Assembly (NCBI RefSeq): GCF_026342735.1
Contig: NZ_JAPEMM010000002.1
Location: forward strand, 62,001 to 126,000
DNA: 64,000 nt
Reading direction: 5' to 3'
Source: Streptomyces sp. NBC_00193
GTDB taxonomy: Bacteria > Actinomycetota > Actinomycetes > Streptomycetales > Streptomycetaceae
A program made the position numbers and the translations under genes. Below the pieces are notes generated by a model. It was not told the origin of the DNA. It made no database searches and saw only the letters and a list, made by a program, of their open reading frames with translations. Positions within the stretch are counted from its first letter, which is position 1. The number at the start of each line of letters is the position of its first letter. This document shows positions 1 through 10,012 of the stretch, piece after piece.

Positions 1-1
1 C

Positions 2-3000
2 GGTGAAGGCTGGGACTACTCGCCGGGCTTTGTGGAACGCAACTTCAAACCGTGCTCCGAGGACGGCCAGACGGGCTCTGGCGACCAATGCCTGGCTGGT
101 GAGAACGCCACCTTCTCCCTGCGCGGCAAGTCCTCCGCCTTGGTCAAGGACGACACGACCGGCGAATGGCGGCTGGAGAACGACAACGCCTCGAAGGTCG
201 AGCACCTGACCGGTGCGGTCAACGGTGACGACAACGGCGAGTACTGGAAGGTGACCACCACCGATGGCACCCAGTACTACTTCGGTCTCGGCCACAAGCC
301 TGAAACCACAACCGGTCCGGCCACCAACTCCGCCTGGACCATGCCCGTCTACGGGAACAACACAGGCGAGGACTGCCACAAGTCGACGTTCGAGGCATCC
401 TGGTGCCCGCAGGCCTGGCGCTGGAACCTCGACTTCGTCGTCGACACCCGAGACGGCCTGATCACCTACACCTACGACACCGAACTCAACAGCTACAAGC
501 GTGGCGCCTCGGATACGAACCCCACAGGCACCATCGAAGAGTACGTTCGCGGCGGAAACCTCGAGAAGATCACCTACGGCTCGAAGCTCGCCGACGCGGC
601 CACCGTCAAGCCCACCGCGCAGGTTCTTTTCGAGGTCGAAGAGCGCTGCCTGCCCGAGAAGGACGTCTTCGACTGCGATGCGTCAAAGCTGACCGCGGCC
701 AACAAGACGAAGTGGCCGGACGTGCCCTTCGACCAGAAGTGCGCGGCGACCGGTACTTGCGAGAACTACTCGCCGACGTTCTGGACCACCAAGCGGCTCA
801 CCAAGATCACCACGCAGGTCCTGGACAGTGCCGGCGGATACGACAACGTCGACTCGTACGCGCTGACGCATCAGTTCCGGGACCCGAAGGATGGAACGGC
901 CCCGTCCCTGTGGCTGGCCTCCGTCCGACGGACGGGCTACGACGGTGCAGCATCGTTCACCCTTCCGCAGGTCGTCTTCTACGGCTCCCCGAGGAACAAC
1001 CGGGTCGACTCCAGCATCGACCAGCGGCCGGCCATGAACCGGCACCGCATCGTGTCGATCAAGTCCGAGACCGGAAAGATCACCGACATTGTGTACGCCG
1101 GTGCCGACTGCTCCCCCGGCGCAGGCCTGCCCACGGCGGCCGACTCCAACACCAAGCGCTGCTTCCCCGTCTACTGGAACAAGGACCCCAGAAGTCCCAA
1201 CGATCCGGAGCTGGACTGGTTCCACAAGTACGTCGTCGACCACGTCACCGAAACGGATCCCTTCGGTGGCTCTCGCCCCCAGGAAGTCCGCTACGAGTAC
1301 GTCGGCGGGGCCGCCTGGCACCGTGACGACGAGGAGCTGACCAAAGACGAGTACCGGACCTGGAACCAGTTCCGCGGTTACGGACAGGTCATCACCCGCG
1401 CTGGCACCGCCCCCGACGTCGTGTCCAAGACGGCCGCCTACTACCTGCGCGGCATGGACGGCGACATCAAGGCCGACAACAAGACCAAGCGGTCTGTCAC
1501 CTTCACCGGGATCACCGGGAACGCGATCAAGGACAGCAACCACCTCGCCGGCACACTCCGCGAGCTGCAAACCTTCGCCTCCGACGGCGGAGAGCTCGTC
1601 TCCAAGGCCCAGCACGACCCATGGATCCCGGCGCCCAAGCCGGTGACCGCCACCCACAGCCGCGGCGCCAACCTTCCTCCCCTCACAGCCCAGATGCAGG
1701 GCACCGTCCTGTCCCAGCAGAAGGTGCTGCTCGCCGACAAGACCTGGCGGACCACCTCGCAGGCCGTCGACTACGACGAGACCTACGGACTGCAGAGGTC
1801 GGTCCTGGACAAGGCTGACGGTCTGCCCGACATCTGCACCACCACCTACTACGTCCGCAAAATCACCGACCCCGACTACATCGTCGACCGCGTCTCACAG
1901 ACCCTGCGGACCCAGGCCGCCTGCGGGGTGGCCGCCACCGAGGAGAACACCCTGGACGGCAGCCGCGTCCAGTACGACAACAAACCTTTCGGCACCCTCG
2001 ACGGCCCCGGACAGCCCACAAGCACCAGCGTCCTGGACCGCTTCGAGTCCGGGGTCCACAACTACATCCCCAAGTCCACCACCGCGTACGACGCCTACGG
2101 CCGTATCACCAGCGCCACCGACGCCGCAGGCGCCACCACCAAGACGGCGTACACGCCGGCCGCTCCGGCCCGCGCGACGACCCTGAAGGTCACCAACGCC
2201 AAGAACTGGACGACGACCACCACCCTGCACCCGTTGCGCGGGCTCCCGGTCAAGACCGTCGACCAGAACAACCGCACCACCGAGGCGACCTACGACGAGC
2301 TGGGCCGCACCACCCAGGTGTGGCTGCCGGGCCGTGCCCGCACCCAGAGCGCCAGCAAGGTGTTCACCTACGACCTGAACCAGTTCACCACCAGCTCGGT
2401 CACCACTCAGACGCTTCGCACCGCAGGGGACTACGCCACCTCCATCAGCATCCTTGACGCGATGGGACAGCAGGTCCAAACCCAGTCCGTCCCGCTGGAG
2501 AATGCGAAAGACACCCGTCTGATCACCGACACCGCCTACGACAGCCGGGGCCGCGTCTCCAGGGCGAGCAGCACCTACACCAACAAAGAGTCCGACCCCG
2601 TGAAGAACCTCTTCCCGGCCAAGGACAACATGGTGCCCGCCCTCACCGTCACCCAATACGACGGTCTCGGCCGCCCCGTGGCGAACATCTTCGTCTCGAA
2701 GGCGCAGGAGCAGTGGCGGACCGCGATCGCTTATCCGGGTGCCGACCGTGTCGACACCACACCGCCGCAGGGCGGCACCGCCACGAGCACCATCACCGAC
2801 GCCCGCGGGCGCAAGACCGAGCTGCGCCAGTACAAGGTCGGCACCCCCACGGGTGCGTTCGACACCACCCGCTACGGCTACGACACCGTCGGCCAGCTGA
2901 CCCAGATCACCGACCCAGCCGGTAACGGCTGGGCCTACGAGTACGACCTGCAAGGCCGTCAGACCAAGGCGGTGGACCCGGACAAGGGCACCTCCACGAG

Positions 3001-5428
3001 TACCTACGACGTGGCCGGCCGTCTCGTATCGTCCACGGACGCCCGCGGGACCTCCATCTTCACCAGCTACGACATCCTGGGCCGTCCCACCACCCGCAAC
3101 CTGAACGCGGCCGACGGCACCAAGCTTGCCGAGTACGAGTACGACACCCTCCTGCCCGGCCTGGCGACCGGATCCACGAGCTGGGTGGCCGGCAAGGCCT
3201 GGATCCAGGAAGTCACGGGCTACGACATCGGCTACCGCCCCACCGGCACCAAGCTGACCGTCCCCGCCGGCGAAGGAGCCCTCACCGGCACCCACACCAC
3301 CTCAGCCACCTACGACCCGAACACCGGGCTGGAGGAGAAGCTCAACCTGCCTGCGGCCGGCGGTCTGCCTGCCGAACGCCTCACCACCACCCGAAACGAC
3401 AACGGTCTGCCGCGCGCCTATGGCTCGGACGATGTCAGCTACGTCAACTACGTCAGCTACAACGAACTCGGCCAGATTCAGCGCACTACCTTCGGCGCCA
3501 GCCCGAAATTTGTCGCCATCACCAACTCCCACGACGAGGCCACAGGCCGGGTCCTGCAGACCGAACTCACCAAGCAGGGCCAGACCACCGCAGTCGACAT
3601 CGCCAACTACACCTTCACTCCCAACGGAGACGTCACCTCCGTCGCCAACATCCAAGGCGCAGCACGGGACACCCAGTGCTTCACCTACGACTACCAAGGC
3701 CGTCTCACCGAGGCCTGGACCGACACCGGCACCACCACCACCAAGACCGGCCCCGTGCCCGGAATCGGAGGCTGCACCAACACAGCCCCCAGCAATAGCG
3801 AGATCGGCGGCACGGCCCCGTACTGGCAGTCGTTCACCTACGACGTCACCGGCAACCGCAAGACCCTGACCGACCACGACCCCACAGGTGACGCCAACAA
3901 AACCACCGTCACCACCAACACCTACCCCGCATCCGGCGCAGCTCGCCCGCACACCCCGGTCTCCACCACAAGGAAGCTGGGCAGCAACGGCCCTGTCACG
4001 ACCAACCTCACCTACGACAAGGCCGGAAACACCCTCACCCGCCCCGACACCGGCGACGCCCCCGACAACCTCCCCGGCGATGGCGGACCGACCCAGACGC
4101 TGACCTGGAACGCCGAAGGCAGACTCGCCTCCAACACCACCAACGCGGGAACGTCCACCTACATCTACGACGCGGCCGGCAACCGTCTGGCCCGCAAGGA
4201 CCCCGGCAAGACCACCCTGTACGCCGGGACGGACGAGCTCACCCGCGACACCGCCACCGACAAGGTCACCGGCACCCGCTACTACACGACCCCCGGCGGC
4301 ACCACCATCGTCCGGACCTCTGCCGGCAAGCTTTCCTACGTCGCGGCCGACCACCACAACACCGGCACCACCTCCATCGACGCCGCCACGCTTGCAGTCC
4401 AGCGCCGCTTCACTAAGCCCTTCGGTGAAGACCGCGGCACCAAGCCGACGGCATGGCCCGGCGAGCGGGGATTCGTCGGCGGCACCCAGGACAAGTCGAC
4501 CGGGCTCACCCACATCGGGGCCCGCGAATACGACTCCGCAGCAGGCCGTTTCCTCTCCGTTGACCCGGTCCTCGTCCGAGACTCCCCGCAGGCGTTCAAC
4601 GGCTACAGCTACGCCAACAACACTCCGGTCACCACCTCCGACCCCACCGGCATGTGCGCTGAGGTGGAGTGCCCGACCCGGCCTTCCCCCGACCACGAGA
4701 ACACCACACCCGGCCACGTGCCCGGACCTCCCAAACTCACGCCGAGTGCCCAGCAAAAGGGAGGACGCAACGGAGCTGGCACTTCCCAAGGGGGAAACTG
4801 CCGGACATCCTTGTTCACATGCAGCTCGGACCCGTGGCAAGCCGGCCACCAGCTCTTCCCCTTCCCCCCACGCTGGCTTGGGCAGGGGGAGCGGCCTCGT
4901 CCCTCCATGGACGAAGCGGGGTTCCTTGAGAAATTCAGAGGAGACATAGAGGAGGCCGCGTACGCCTTCGGACTGGACAAAGCCGCACTAGTCGCACTCC
5001 TACTTCAGGAAGGATCAGGGAGAGGAGAGATCGCCGAAATTCCCCTCCTTGGCCTCATGCTGAGGACCGCGGAATCCTACGGCGTAATCGGCGGCAAGAA
5101 TAACACTGTGGGCATTGCACAGATGCGCCCTGACCTGGCGGCCAGATTGGCGCAGAAATACTACGGCGTGAAGATGAGCGAAAAGGAAGCCAGGGCCAAG
5201 CTGGCCATTAGTGATTCCACCGGAATCCAATTGGCCGCAGCCAATATGCGCGACCTAAAGGATACGTATTCGATCACTGATGCTCAGGCTTATGTGGCCT
5301 ACGCTGGTGACGGAAGGGTGATCAAGCAATGGCTGGCAGGAAATAGGGAGAGGGCTCCGCTGATGTTTGCTCGCGAAGCCGGCTACGGTCGGAGGCTGAC
5401 TCAAGGAAACGCGTTCTGGGGGGACTGA
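2..5428 (+). CDS. RHS/YD-repeat polymorphic toxin with muramidase-like C-terminus (5' partial)
   Basis: The frame is open from base 2, so the true start lies upstream of the window; the GTG at 32 is only the first possible start codon inside it. The protein has many YD-type repeats (YDELGRTTQVW, YDLQGRQTKAV, YDVAGRLVSS) and then the RHS-associated core (REYDSAAGRFLSVDP, DPTGM) near nt 4520-4650. After a Pro/Gly-rich linker comes a distinct C-terminal domain from about nt 4907. It has a lysozyme/transglycosylase look: LLLQEGSG with a candidate catalytic Glu at nt 5009, then GIAQMRP. RHS proteins form shells around a variable C-terminal toxin, so the inferred role is peptidoglycan cleavage in competitors. 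Base composition drops towards A/T in the tip, as expected for a swapped toxin end. RHS call is firm; the toxin activity is inferred. Confidence 0.88.
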   Translation, partial: GEGWDYSPGFVERNFKPCSEDGQTGSGDQCLAGENATFSLRGKSSALVKDDTTGEWRLENDNASKVEHLTGAVNGDDNGEYWKVTTTDGTQYYFGLGHKPETTTGPATNSAWTMPVYGNNTGEDCHKSTFEASWCPQAWRWNLDFVVDTRDGLITYTYDTELNSYKRGASDTNPTGTIEEYVRGGNLEKITYGSKLADAATVKPTAQVLFEVEERCLPEKDVFDCDASKLTAANKTKWPDVPFDQKCAATGTCENYSPTFWTTKRLTKITTQVLDSAGGYDNVDSYALTHQFRDPKDGTAPSLWLASVRRTGYDGAASFTLPQVVFYGSPRNNRVDSSIDQRPAMNRHRIVSIKSETGKITDIVYAGADCSPGAGLPTAADSNTKRCFPVYWNKDPRSPNDPELDWFHKYVVDHVTETDPFGGSRPQEVRYEYVGGAAWHRDDEELTKDEYRTWNQFRGYGQVITRAGTAPDVVSKTAAYYLRGMDGDIKADNKTKRSVTFTGITGNAIKDSNHLAGTLRELQTFASDGGELVSKAQHDPWIPAPKPVTATHSRGANLPPLTAQMQGTVLSQQKVLLADKTWRTTSQAVDYDETYGLQRSVLDKADGLPDICTTTYYVRKITDPDYIVDRVSQTLRTQAACGVAATEENTLDGSRVQYDNKPFGTLDGPGQPTSTSVLDRFESGVHNYIPKSTTAYDAYGRITSATDAAGATTKTAYTPAAPARATTLKVTNAKNWTTTTTLHPLRGLPVKTVDQNNRTTEATYDELGRTTQVWLPGRARTQSASKVFTYDLNQFTTSSVTTQTLRTAGDYATSISILDAMGQQVQTQSVPLENAKDTRLITDTAYDSRGRVSRASSTYTNKESDPVKNLFPAKDNMVPALTVTQYDGLGRPVANIFVSKAQEQWRTAIAYPGADRVDTTPPQGGTATSTITDARGRKTELRQYKVGTPTGAFDTTRYGYDTVGQLTQITDPAGNGWAYEYDLQGRQTKAVDPDKGTSTSTYDVAGRLVSSTDARGTSIFTSYDILGRPTTRNLNAADGTKLAEYEYDTLLPGLATGSTSWVAGKAWIQEVTGYDIGYRPTGTKLTVPAGEGALTGTHTTSATYDPNTGLEEKLNLPAAGGLPAERLTTTRNDNGLPRAYGSDDVSYVNYVSYNELGQIQRTTFGASPKFVAITNSHDEATGRVLQTELTKQGQTTAVDIANYTFTPNGDVTSVANIQGAARDTQCFTYDYQGRLTEAWTDTGTTTTKTGPVPGIGGCTNTAPSNSEIGGTAPYWQSFTYDVTGNRKTLTDHDPTGDANKTTVTTNTYPASGAARPHTPVSTTRKLGSNGPVTTNLTYDKAGNTLTRPDTGDAPDNLPGDGGPTQTLTWNAEGRLASNTTNAGTSTYIYDAAGNRLARKDPGKTTLYAGTDELTRDTATDKVTGTRYYTTPGGTTIVRTSAGKLSYVAADHHNTGTTSIDAATLAVQRRFTKPFGEDRGTKPTAWPGERGFVGGTQDKSTGLTHIGAREYDSAAGRFLSVDPVLVRDSPQAFNGYSYANNTPVTTSDPTGMCAEVECPTRPSPDHENTTPGHVPGPPKLTPSAQQKGGRNGAGTSQGGNCRTSLFTCSSDPWQAGHQLFPFPPRWLGQGERPRPSMDEAGFLEKFRGDIEEAAYAFGLDKAALVALLLQEGSGRGEIAEIPLLGLMLRTAESYGVIGGKNNTVGIAQMRPDLAARLAQKYYGVKMSEKEARAKLAISDSTGIQLAAANMRDLKDTYSITDAQAYVAYAGDGRVIKQWLAGNRERAPLMFAREAGYGRRLTQGNAFWGD

Positions 5429-5429
5429 A

Positions 5430-5906
5430 ATGAGACTGCGTCAGGGTATCGCAATACTGCTCGTATTCCTGATTGGAGGGGTCGCTTTCGCATTGTGGCG
5501 CGCATTGCCCGGGACGGCAGAAGTGAACAGAGAAGCCAGAGGTCAGGTGATATCCGGGGTCAAGGTGGTGCAGAAAGTTGACACCACCAGCTCGGCCGGC
5601 CATCCCCAGTACGAGATCGACTACGTCGTTCTGGAATCTGGTCTACCCTCCGGCCAAGGAGTTCAGCGCCAGGCAGAGCGAATGAGGACACTCGGTTGGG
5701 ACGTCAGCGGTGACGAGTCGGCAGGATTCACCGCGACCAGTTCCCGCCTGAATGGACTGGCAACCTTCACGCCCCTGCGGGACTATCTCGCCGACGCGAA
5801 CCCGGCCCTGAGTGAGGTCGACACCAAAGAGAAGCTACGGACCCGGTTCGGCGACGGCGGCGATCTCGTACTCGTCACTCTTCAGCCACTGGACCCACGC
5901 AACTGA
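5430..5906 (+). CDS. Membrane-anchored protein, candidate immunity protein to the RHS toxin
   Basis: 158 aa. The ATG lies one base after the RHS stop codon, so the two genes are almost certainly cotranscribed and translationally coupled. Residues about 6-25 (GIAILLVFLIGGVAFALW) form one N-terminal membrane segment and the rest is a soluble domain expected outside the membrane. I do not recognise the family. Position directly after a toxin tip is the usual place for an immunity gene, and an extracytoplasmic location is what protection against a peptidoglycan-cutting toxin would need. Function is inference from position and topology only. Confidence 0.7.
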   Translation: MRLRQGIAILLVFLIGGVAFALWRALPGTAEVNREARGQVISGVKVVQKVDTTSSAGHPQYEIDYVVLESGLPSGQGVQRQAERMRTLGWDVSGDESAGFTATSSRLNGLATFTPLRDYLADANPALSEVDTKEKLRTRFGDGGDLVLVTLQPLDPRN

Positions 5907-5966
5907 GAGGGACGTGTCGAGAAGTTGGGCCCCTTGGTCGGCTTCATGAGGGAGAGAGGGGCGGTG

Positions 5967-6440
5967 ATGGCGAGAAACACTAAGGTTCGAGGGCCGAGGT
6001 CGAAGGATCACCGCAGGCAAGGTGTCGGCTACTTCGCAGGCCTCTGCGCAACTATCACTATCACGGCCATGTCCGGTTGCGGGCTGATGGACAGCGATAA
6101 TGTTGCCGAGGTTCAGCGCGCAGAACTAGCCGGCACCTGGCAAGACGCGCAAGGTGACAGTGTCACGATAAACGACGACGGGACATTCACCGCAGAGAAT
6201 CTGAAGGGGTAGCCTCTCAGAGGGGATGGCGTAAAAATGCTAGGGAAGGAGCTCCTGGAGGGCGCCGGAGAATGGGCCTCTCACGACATAGGTTCGGGCC
6301 CCCGCGTCGACCTTGAATTCACAGGAGGCGGAGCCCTTTCCTTTACCGTAAAGGAAAAGGCTGGCATGAAAGTCCTCACCACCCGGATTCGCGACGATTC
6401 TAAATCGATCCGCAAGAGGAACCCCACAGCAAGTCCGTAG
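5967..6440 (+). pseudogene. Lipoprotein gene interrupted by an in-frame TAG
   Basis: Reading from the ATG at 5967, the N-terminus has positive charge, a hydrophobic run and a lipobox-like end (TAMSGC), followed by a small domain (GTWQDAQGDSVTINDDGTF). A TAG at 6210-6212 stops it, but the same frame continues without further stops to 6440 through GAGEWASHDIG and VDLEFTGGGALSF, which look like the rest of the same beta-rich domain. It therefore reads as a 157-codon lipoprotein with one nonsense codon. A longer start at 5925 is possible but removes the signal peptide from the N-terminus. It follows the candidate immunity gene and could be a second, now broken, immunity or accessory gene. Confidence 0.6.
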
Positions 6441-6569
6441 ATTCCACCACTCGCGATTGGCCGTCAGCTTCAGGCTGGCGGCCAATCTGCGTAGCAATGT
6501 GGGAAAACAGGGGAAGCATGCTATGGGGAAAAGTCGGAAGAGTTAGGCCGTCACACTAGGGCTGGACGG

Positions 6570-6706
6570 GTGCGCTTCTCGACGAAGGGAGCGAGCCTGA
6601 ACTTCACCATCGATAAGCTCGACAGCCTCAGCGCTGGCACGGTCCTCACCGGCGCAAGGGCGACAAGGTCATGGACTGCGCGAAGCTCCTGAACACCCTG
6701 ATCTGA
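6570..6706 (+). pseudogene. Frameshifted 3' fragment of an unknown gene
   Basis: One frame reads RFSTKGASLNFTIDKLDSL up to about 6655 and then becomes meaningless, while another frame continues with KGDKVMDCAKLLNTLI and a stop at 6704-6706. Together they look like the C-terminal part of one small protein with a one-base frameshift. The family is not recognised. It lies behind the toxin/immunity genes and may be a third decayed cargo gene. Apart from this fragment, I see no gene between 6441 and 6981. Confidence 0.35.
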
Positions 6707-6981
6707 AGTGCCGGGTGCGCCCGTCCAGCCACGGGCGGACCCACGCCGAGCCGGCGCACGGACACGGGCAGCGGATTCGAACGCCACTGGACAAGAGTGT
6801 GGGGGCCGTGTGGGCCACTGCTCGGCTGGCGACGGCAGGCTGTCCGGTCGGAAAACTGAGGCCAGGTGCGCAGCGCACCAACGCTGGCTCTGCAGGGCGC
6901 AGACGACAGCGGTAGGCAGGTCCCCCAGCCTCGTACGCAGGCCACATGCGTATCCCGCTCGTAGGGCGCTTGGGCGCTGCT

Positions 6982-7368
6982 CTACGCCGTCCGGGCAGTT
7001 GCTGCCATGTCGAGTCCGCCTTGGGAGCGGGGAGTCTTGGCTCCCACTCGGCGGGGCGCGACCGTCCGGGGATCGATCGCTTCGCCTGGCGCTCCCTGGT
7101 TGTAGACGCCGTCGGGGTCGGTGTCGCGGTCGTGCGGAAGCAGGAAGAAGACACGTCGGAGCTGGAGCCCGCTGTCTGGGTCGGCCTCGGCGTGTTCATC
7201 GAGTTCGGTGTAGCCGACCATGCGTCCGTCTCGGGCGTAGCGGGGCTTTCCCCGGCGGCGTGCGGTCTTGTCGAGGGCCTGGCGTACGTAGTCGAGATGT
7301 TCGGGGTTCTCCAGCCACACCACCGTGTTCTCGTGGAGGTGGTCGCTCTCGTTCAGCAGCGAGCTCAT
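6982..7368 (-). CDS. Conserved hypothetical protein (DUF6009-like)
   Basis: 128 aa from ATG at 7368. The N-terminal two thirds are protein-like and rich in charged residues (ENPEHLDYVRQALDKTARR, RYARDGRMVGYTEL, RRVFFLLPHDRDTDPDG). From memory this resembles the DUF6009 family, small proteins of unknown function found in Streptomyces accessory and integrative elements; that name is not certain. It lies downstream of the decayed P4-type primase on the same strand, fitting an old integrative element. The last 20 residues look less conserved and may be altered. Confidence 0.6.
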   Translation of the reverse strand: MSSLLNESDHLHENTVVWLENPEHLDYVRQALDKTARRRGKPRYARDGRMVGYTELDEHAEADPDSGLQLRRVFFLLPHDRDTDPDGVYNQGAPGEAIDPRTVAPRRVGAKTPRSQGGLDMAATARTA

Positions 7369-7491
7369 GACTGCAGCCCCTTTTCGTTGTCGGCGGCCGG
7401 GTACAGGCCGGGGTGGGTGCGGGAACGGTCGCGTTCAGGCGTGCCGCGTCCATCGTAGAGAGATGTGGGCTGGGCGCGTAGTGCGCATGGT

Positions 7492-8771
7492 TTAGACATG
7501 TTCGGGTTCGTCATCGGCAAGGAGTGCGAGTCCGGGGTAGTACTTCTTTCCGCTGGATTTCATCATGTCGGCCGGTGAGGCCAGGGCGAGCTCCTGGCGC
7601 ACGCGGGTTGCGAAGGCGCGGGCGGTGGCGGGCCGGATGCCTTCGCCGGTGCTGCACCAGCTGCTGTAGGCGGCGTAGAGGAGTCCTTGCTCGACCTTGA
7701 GGTCGCCCGGGCCTCGATCGCCGGCGCGGCTGATGGTAGCGCTGGTGCAGCACTCGGTGAGGAAGCGCCCGATGTGGTCCTCGGTCGTCGCGTAGGCCTG
7801 GGTAGCCATCCGTACGGATGCCGGTCCCGTCAGCGGGTCACGGGTGGCGAGGTAGAGCTGGGCACCCTCGATCAGCCAGTGCAGGAAGCCGGGGCCTTCG
7901 CTATCGACGAGTTGCTCGGCCAGGTTGTCGATCTTGCGAGAGGCGGGGACGACACGTTCGAAGGGGATAAGGCGGATACGGCGCCAGAAGGCGTGCCCAC
8001 CGGTTCCGACTTCCGGACGGTGGTTGCCCAGCAGCCACAGCTTGTGTGTGGGCGTGAAGGAGAAGAAGTCCTGGCGCATCCGGCGGGCCATGATGCGGTC
8101 GCCGCCTGTCAGCAGCTTGACTCGGGACTCGTCGAACTTGTCATTGGGCTTGAGCTCACTGCACACCACGATGCGCCGGCCGTGCAGCTCGGTCAGCTCG
8201 GTGGAGTGCTCGGAGAACTTGCCCTTCTCCATCAGGAATCCGGGCGGGGCTGCCTGCGCGTAGTCGCCCAGGATTTGCGTCATGACGTCCAGCAGGACGG
8301 ACTTGCCGTTGGCGCCGGTGCCGTAGAGGAACGGAAGGACCTGCGCGCCGACGTCTCCGGTGATGGAGTACTCCAGGAGCAGGTGGAGGAACTGGATGGT
8401 CTCCAGGCCCTTGTCGTCATCGCCGAGGTGTCGTGGAGGAACCGGTACCAGCGCGGTGTGGGCATGGCCTCGGGGCCGACGCTGGCGGCCCGCGAGTGCA
8501 TGTCGCGTTCGGGGTCGGGCTTGCGCAGCTGTCCAGTGTGCAGGTCGACGACGCCGGCCGGAGTGCACAGGGCGTACGGGTCGCCGTCCAGGGTGTCGGG
8601 GTCGAGGGCGAGCGCGCGTGAGGCCTTGGCCTGGGTGAGCATGGCCTTGATGCCGGGGGTCGACATGGACCTGTGCCGGTGCAGGAGGAGGTCGCGGTCG
8701 CTGAAGAGGCCTGTGGGGTCGCTGGCCGGCATCTGCTCGGCCATGTCTCCGGCTGCCCAGACGGCGGACTT
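7492..8771 (-). pseudogene. P4-type phage/plasmid primase-helicase, truncated and frameshifted
   Basis: The C-terminal frame (from about 8430 down to 7492) carries an SF3/D5-type helicase: GTGANGKSVLLDVM as Walker A, CSELKPNDKFDESRVKLLTGG, and WLLGNHRPEVGTGGHAFWRR. The upstream part lies in another frame (MSTPGIKAMLTQAKAS, TPAGVVDLHTGQLRKPD, TPRWYRFLHDT). The two join at about 8428-8432 if one base is restored, so there is a one-base deletion. The primase N-terminus is missing because the gene is cut at 8771 by the IS3 element. No continuation is visible beyond the IS, so the rest has been lost. This enzyme class replicates integrative elements and phages; this copy should be inactive. Confidence 0.85.
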
Positions 8772-8804
8772 TGAAGTTTCCCCATGATCTTGAACACGTT
8801 GTTG

Positions 8805-9701
8805 TTACGCCGCGAGGGCTTGGCCTTGTCGGTAGCGCAGGCGTGTCTCGTGGGGTGTGAGGTAGCCCCAGTGAATGTGTTTGCGCAGGCGGCGTCTGTT
8901 GTAGAAGGTCTCGACGAAGTCGAAGATGTCGGCGCGGGCGGTGGCCCGGTCGGGCCAGAAGCGGGTGCGGATCTCCTCTTTGAGTACGGCCCAGAAGCTC
9001 TCCGCGGCGGCGTTGTCGAAGCAGCTCCCGGTCCGGCCCATGCTCTGCCGGTGTCCCAACTCACGGATTTTGTGGCGGAGTTGTCCGGACGTGTATTCCG
9101 ATCCGCGGTCGCTGTGGATCAGGCAGCCGGGTTCCAAGCGACCCAGTGCGGCGGCCATGTCCAGGGCGTCGACGACCAGGTCGGCACGATGGTGGTCGGC
9201 CATTGAGTACCCGATGATCTCGCGTGTGGCCAGGTCCAGCCACGAGGCGAGGTAGAGCCAGCCCTCGGCCGTGGGGATGTAGGTGATGTCCCCGACGATC
9301 CGCGTGCCGGGGCGGGCGGCGGTGAAGTCCCGGCCGATCAGGTCCGGCGACGGGGCGGCCTTGGTGTCGGCCTTGGTCAGGCTGCGGCGGCCGGTGCGCC
9401 GGCCGTTCCCGGCGATGCCGTTCTCCCTCATGACCCGGGCCACCCGCTTGTGGTTGACCGGCCGGCCCTGCCGGCGCAGTTCGGCGGTGACGCGCGGAAC
9501 TCCGTAGTTCCGCCAGGACGCGATGTGGATCACCGTGATCTGGTGGGCCAGGGCCTCCTCGGCCCGCCGCCTCGCCTCGCGGGCCTCGGCTCCGGCCACC
9601 CACGCGTAGTACGTGGAGCGGGCAGTCTTCATCACCTCGCACAGCAGCACGACCGTGAAGTTCGCCTTCTCCGCGTGGATGAACCGGCATATCTCGCTCA
9701 C
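8805..9701 (-). CDS. IS3-family transposase OrfB (DDE catalytic subunit)
   Basis: 298 aa from a GTG that overlaps the orfA stop by four bases (GTGA). It has the IS3 OrfB layout: an N-terminal region (CEVMKTARSTYYAWVAG), an HTH_21-like segment (NYGVPRVTAELRRQG), then the rve integrase core with GTRIVGDITYIP (first Asp), CLIHSDRGSEYTS (second Asp) and SCFDNAAAESFWAVLKEEI (Glu), ending in FYNRRRLRKHIHWGYLTPHE. No internal stop is visible. It acts with OrfA, either as a separate protein or as an OrfAB frameshift fusion. Confidence 0.93.
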   Translation of the reverse strand: MSEICRFIHAEKANFTVVLLCEVMKTARSTYYAWVAGAEAREARRRAEEALAHQITVIHIASWRNYGVPRVTAELRRQGRPVNHKRVARVMRENGIAGNGRRTGRRSLTKADTKAAPSPDLIGRDFTAARPGTRIVGDITYIPTAEGWLYLASWLDLATREIIGYSMADHHRADLVVDALDMAAALGRLEPGCLIHSDRGSEYTSGQLRHKIRELGHRQSMGRTGSCFDNAAAESFWAVLKEEIRTRFWPDRATARADIFDFVETFYNRRRLRKHIHWGYLTPHETRLRYRQGQALAA

Positions 9702-10012
9702 CGGTCGCTCTCCTTCGCGAAGAAGGCGGTCGCTTTTTTCAGGATCTCGATCGTCTTCGCCTGCTCGGCGGTCAGCTTCCGCAGCCGCTTCAGCTCTTCG
9801 TCCCGGTCAGCGGCACTCTGCCCGGCCCGCCCGGCAGAGACCGAACCGGCCTCCTGGGCGGCGCGGGCCTTCTTCACCCAGCCTCGCAGGGACTCCGAAC
9901 TGATCCCGAGCGCCCGGGCAACCTCGGTCACCGGCCGGCCCGACGACCGCACGAGCTCGATCGCGTCCCGCTTGTACTCGTCCGAGTACCGCTTCGTGTA
10001 CTTGCTTCCCAC
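9698..10012 (-). CDS. IS3-family transposase OrfA (helix-turn-helix subunit)
   Basis: Starts at GTG 10012 (GSKYTKRYSDEYKRDAIEL); an upstream start at 10039 would add nine residues that look unlike the family. It has an N-terminal helix-turn-helix (VTEVARALGISSESLRGWVKKAR) and a C-terminal coiled-coil/leucine-zipper part (DEELKRLRKLTAEQAKTIEILKKA), typical of IS3 OrfA, which binds the IS ends. The end FFAKESDR and the GTGA overlap with orfB are also typical. Confidence 0.9.
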   Translation of the reverse strand: MGSKYTKRYSDEYKRDAIELVRSSGRPVTEVARALGISSESLRGWVKKARAAQEAGSVSAGRAGQSAADRDEELKRLRKLTAEQAKTIEILKKATAFFAKESDR

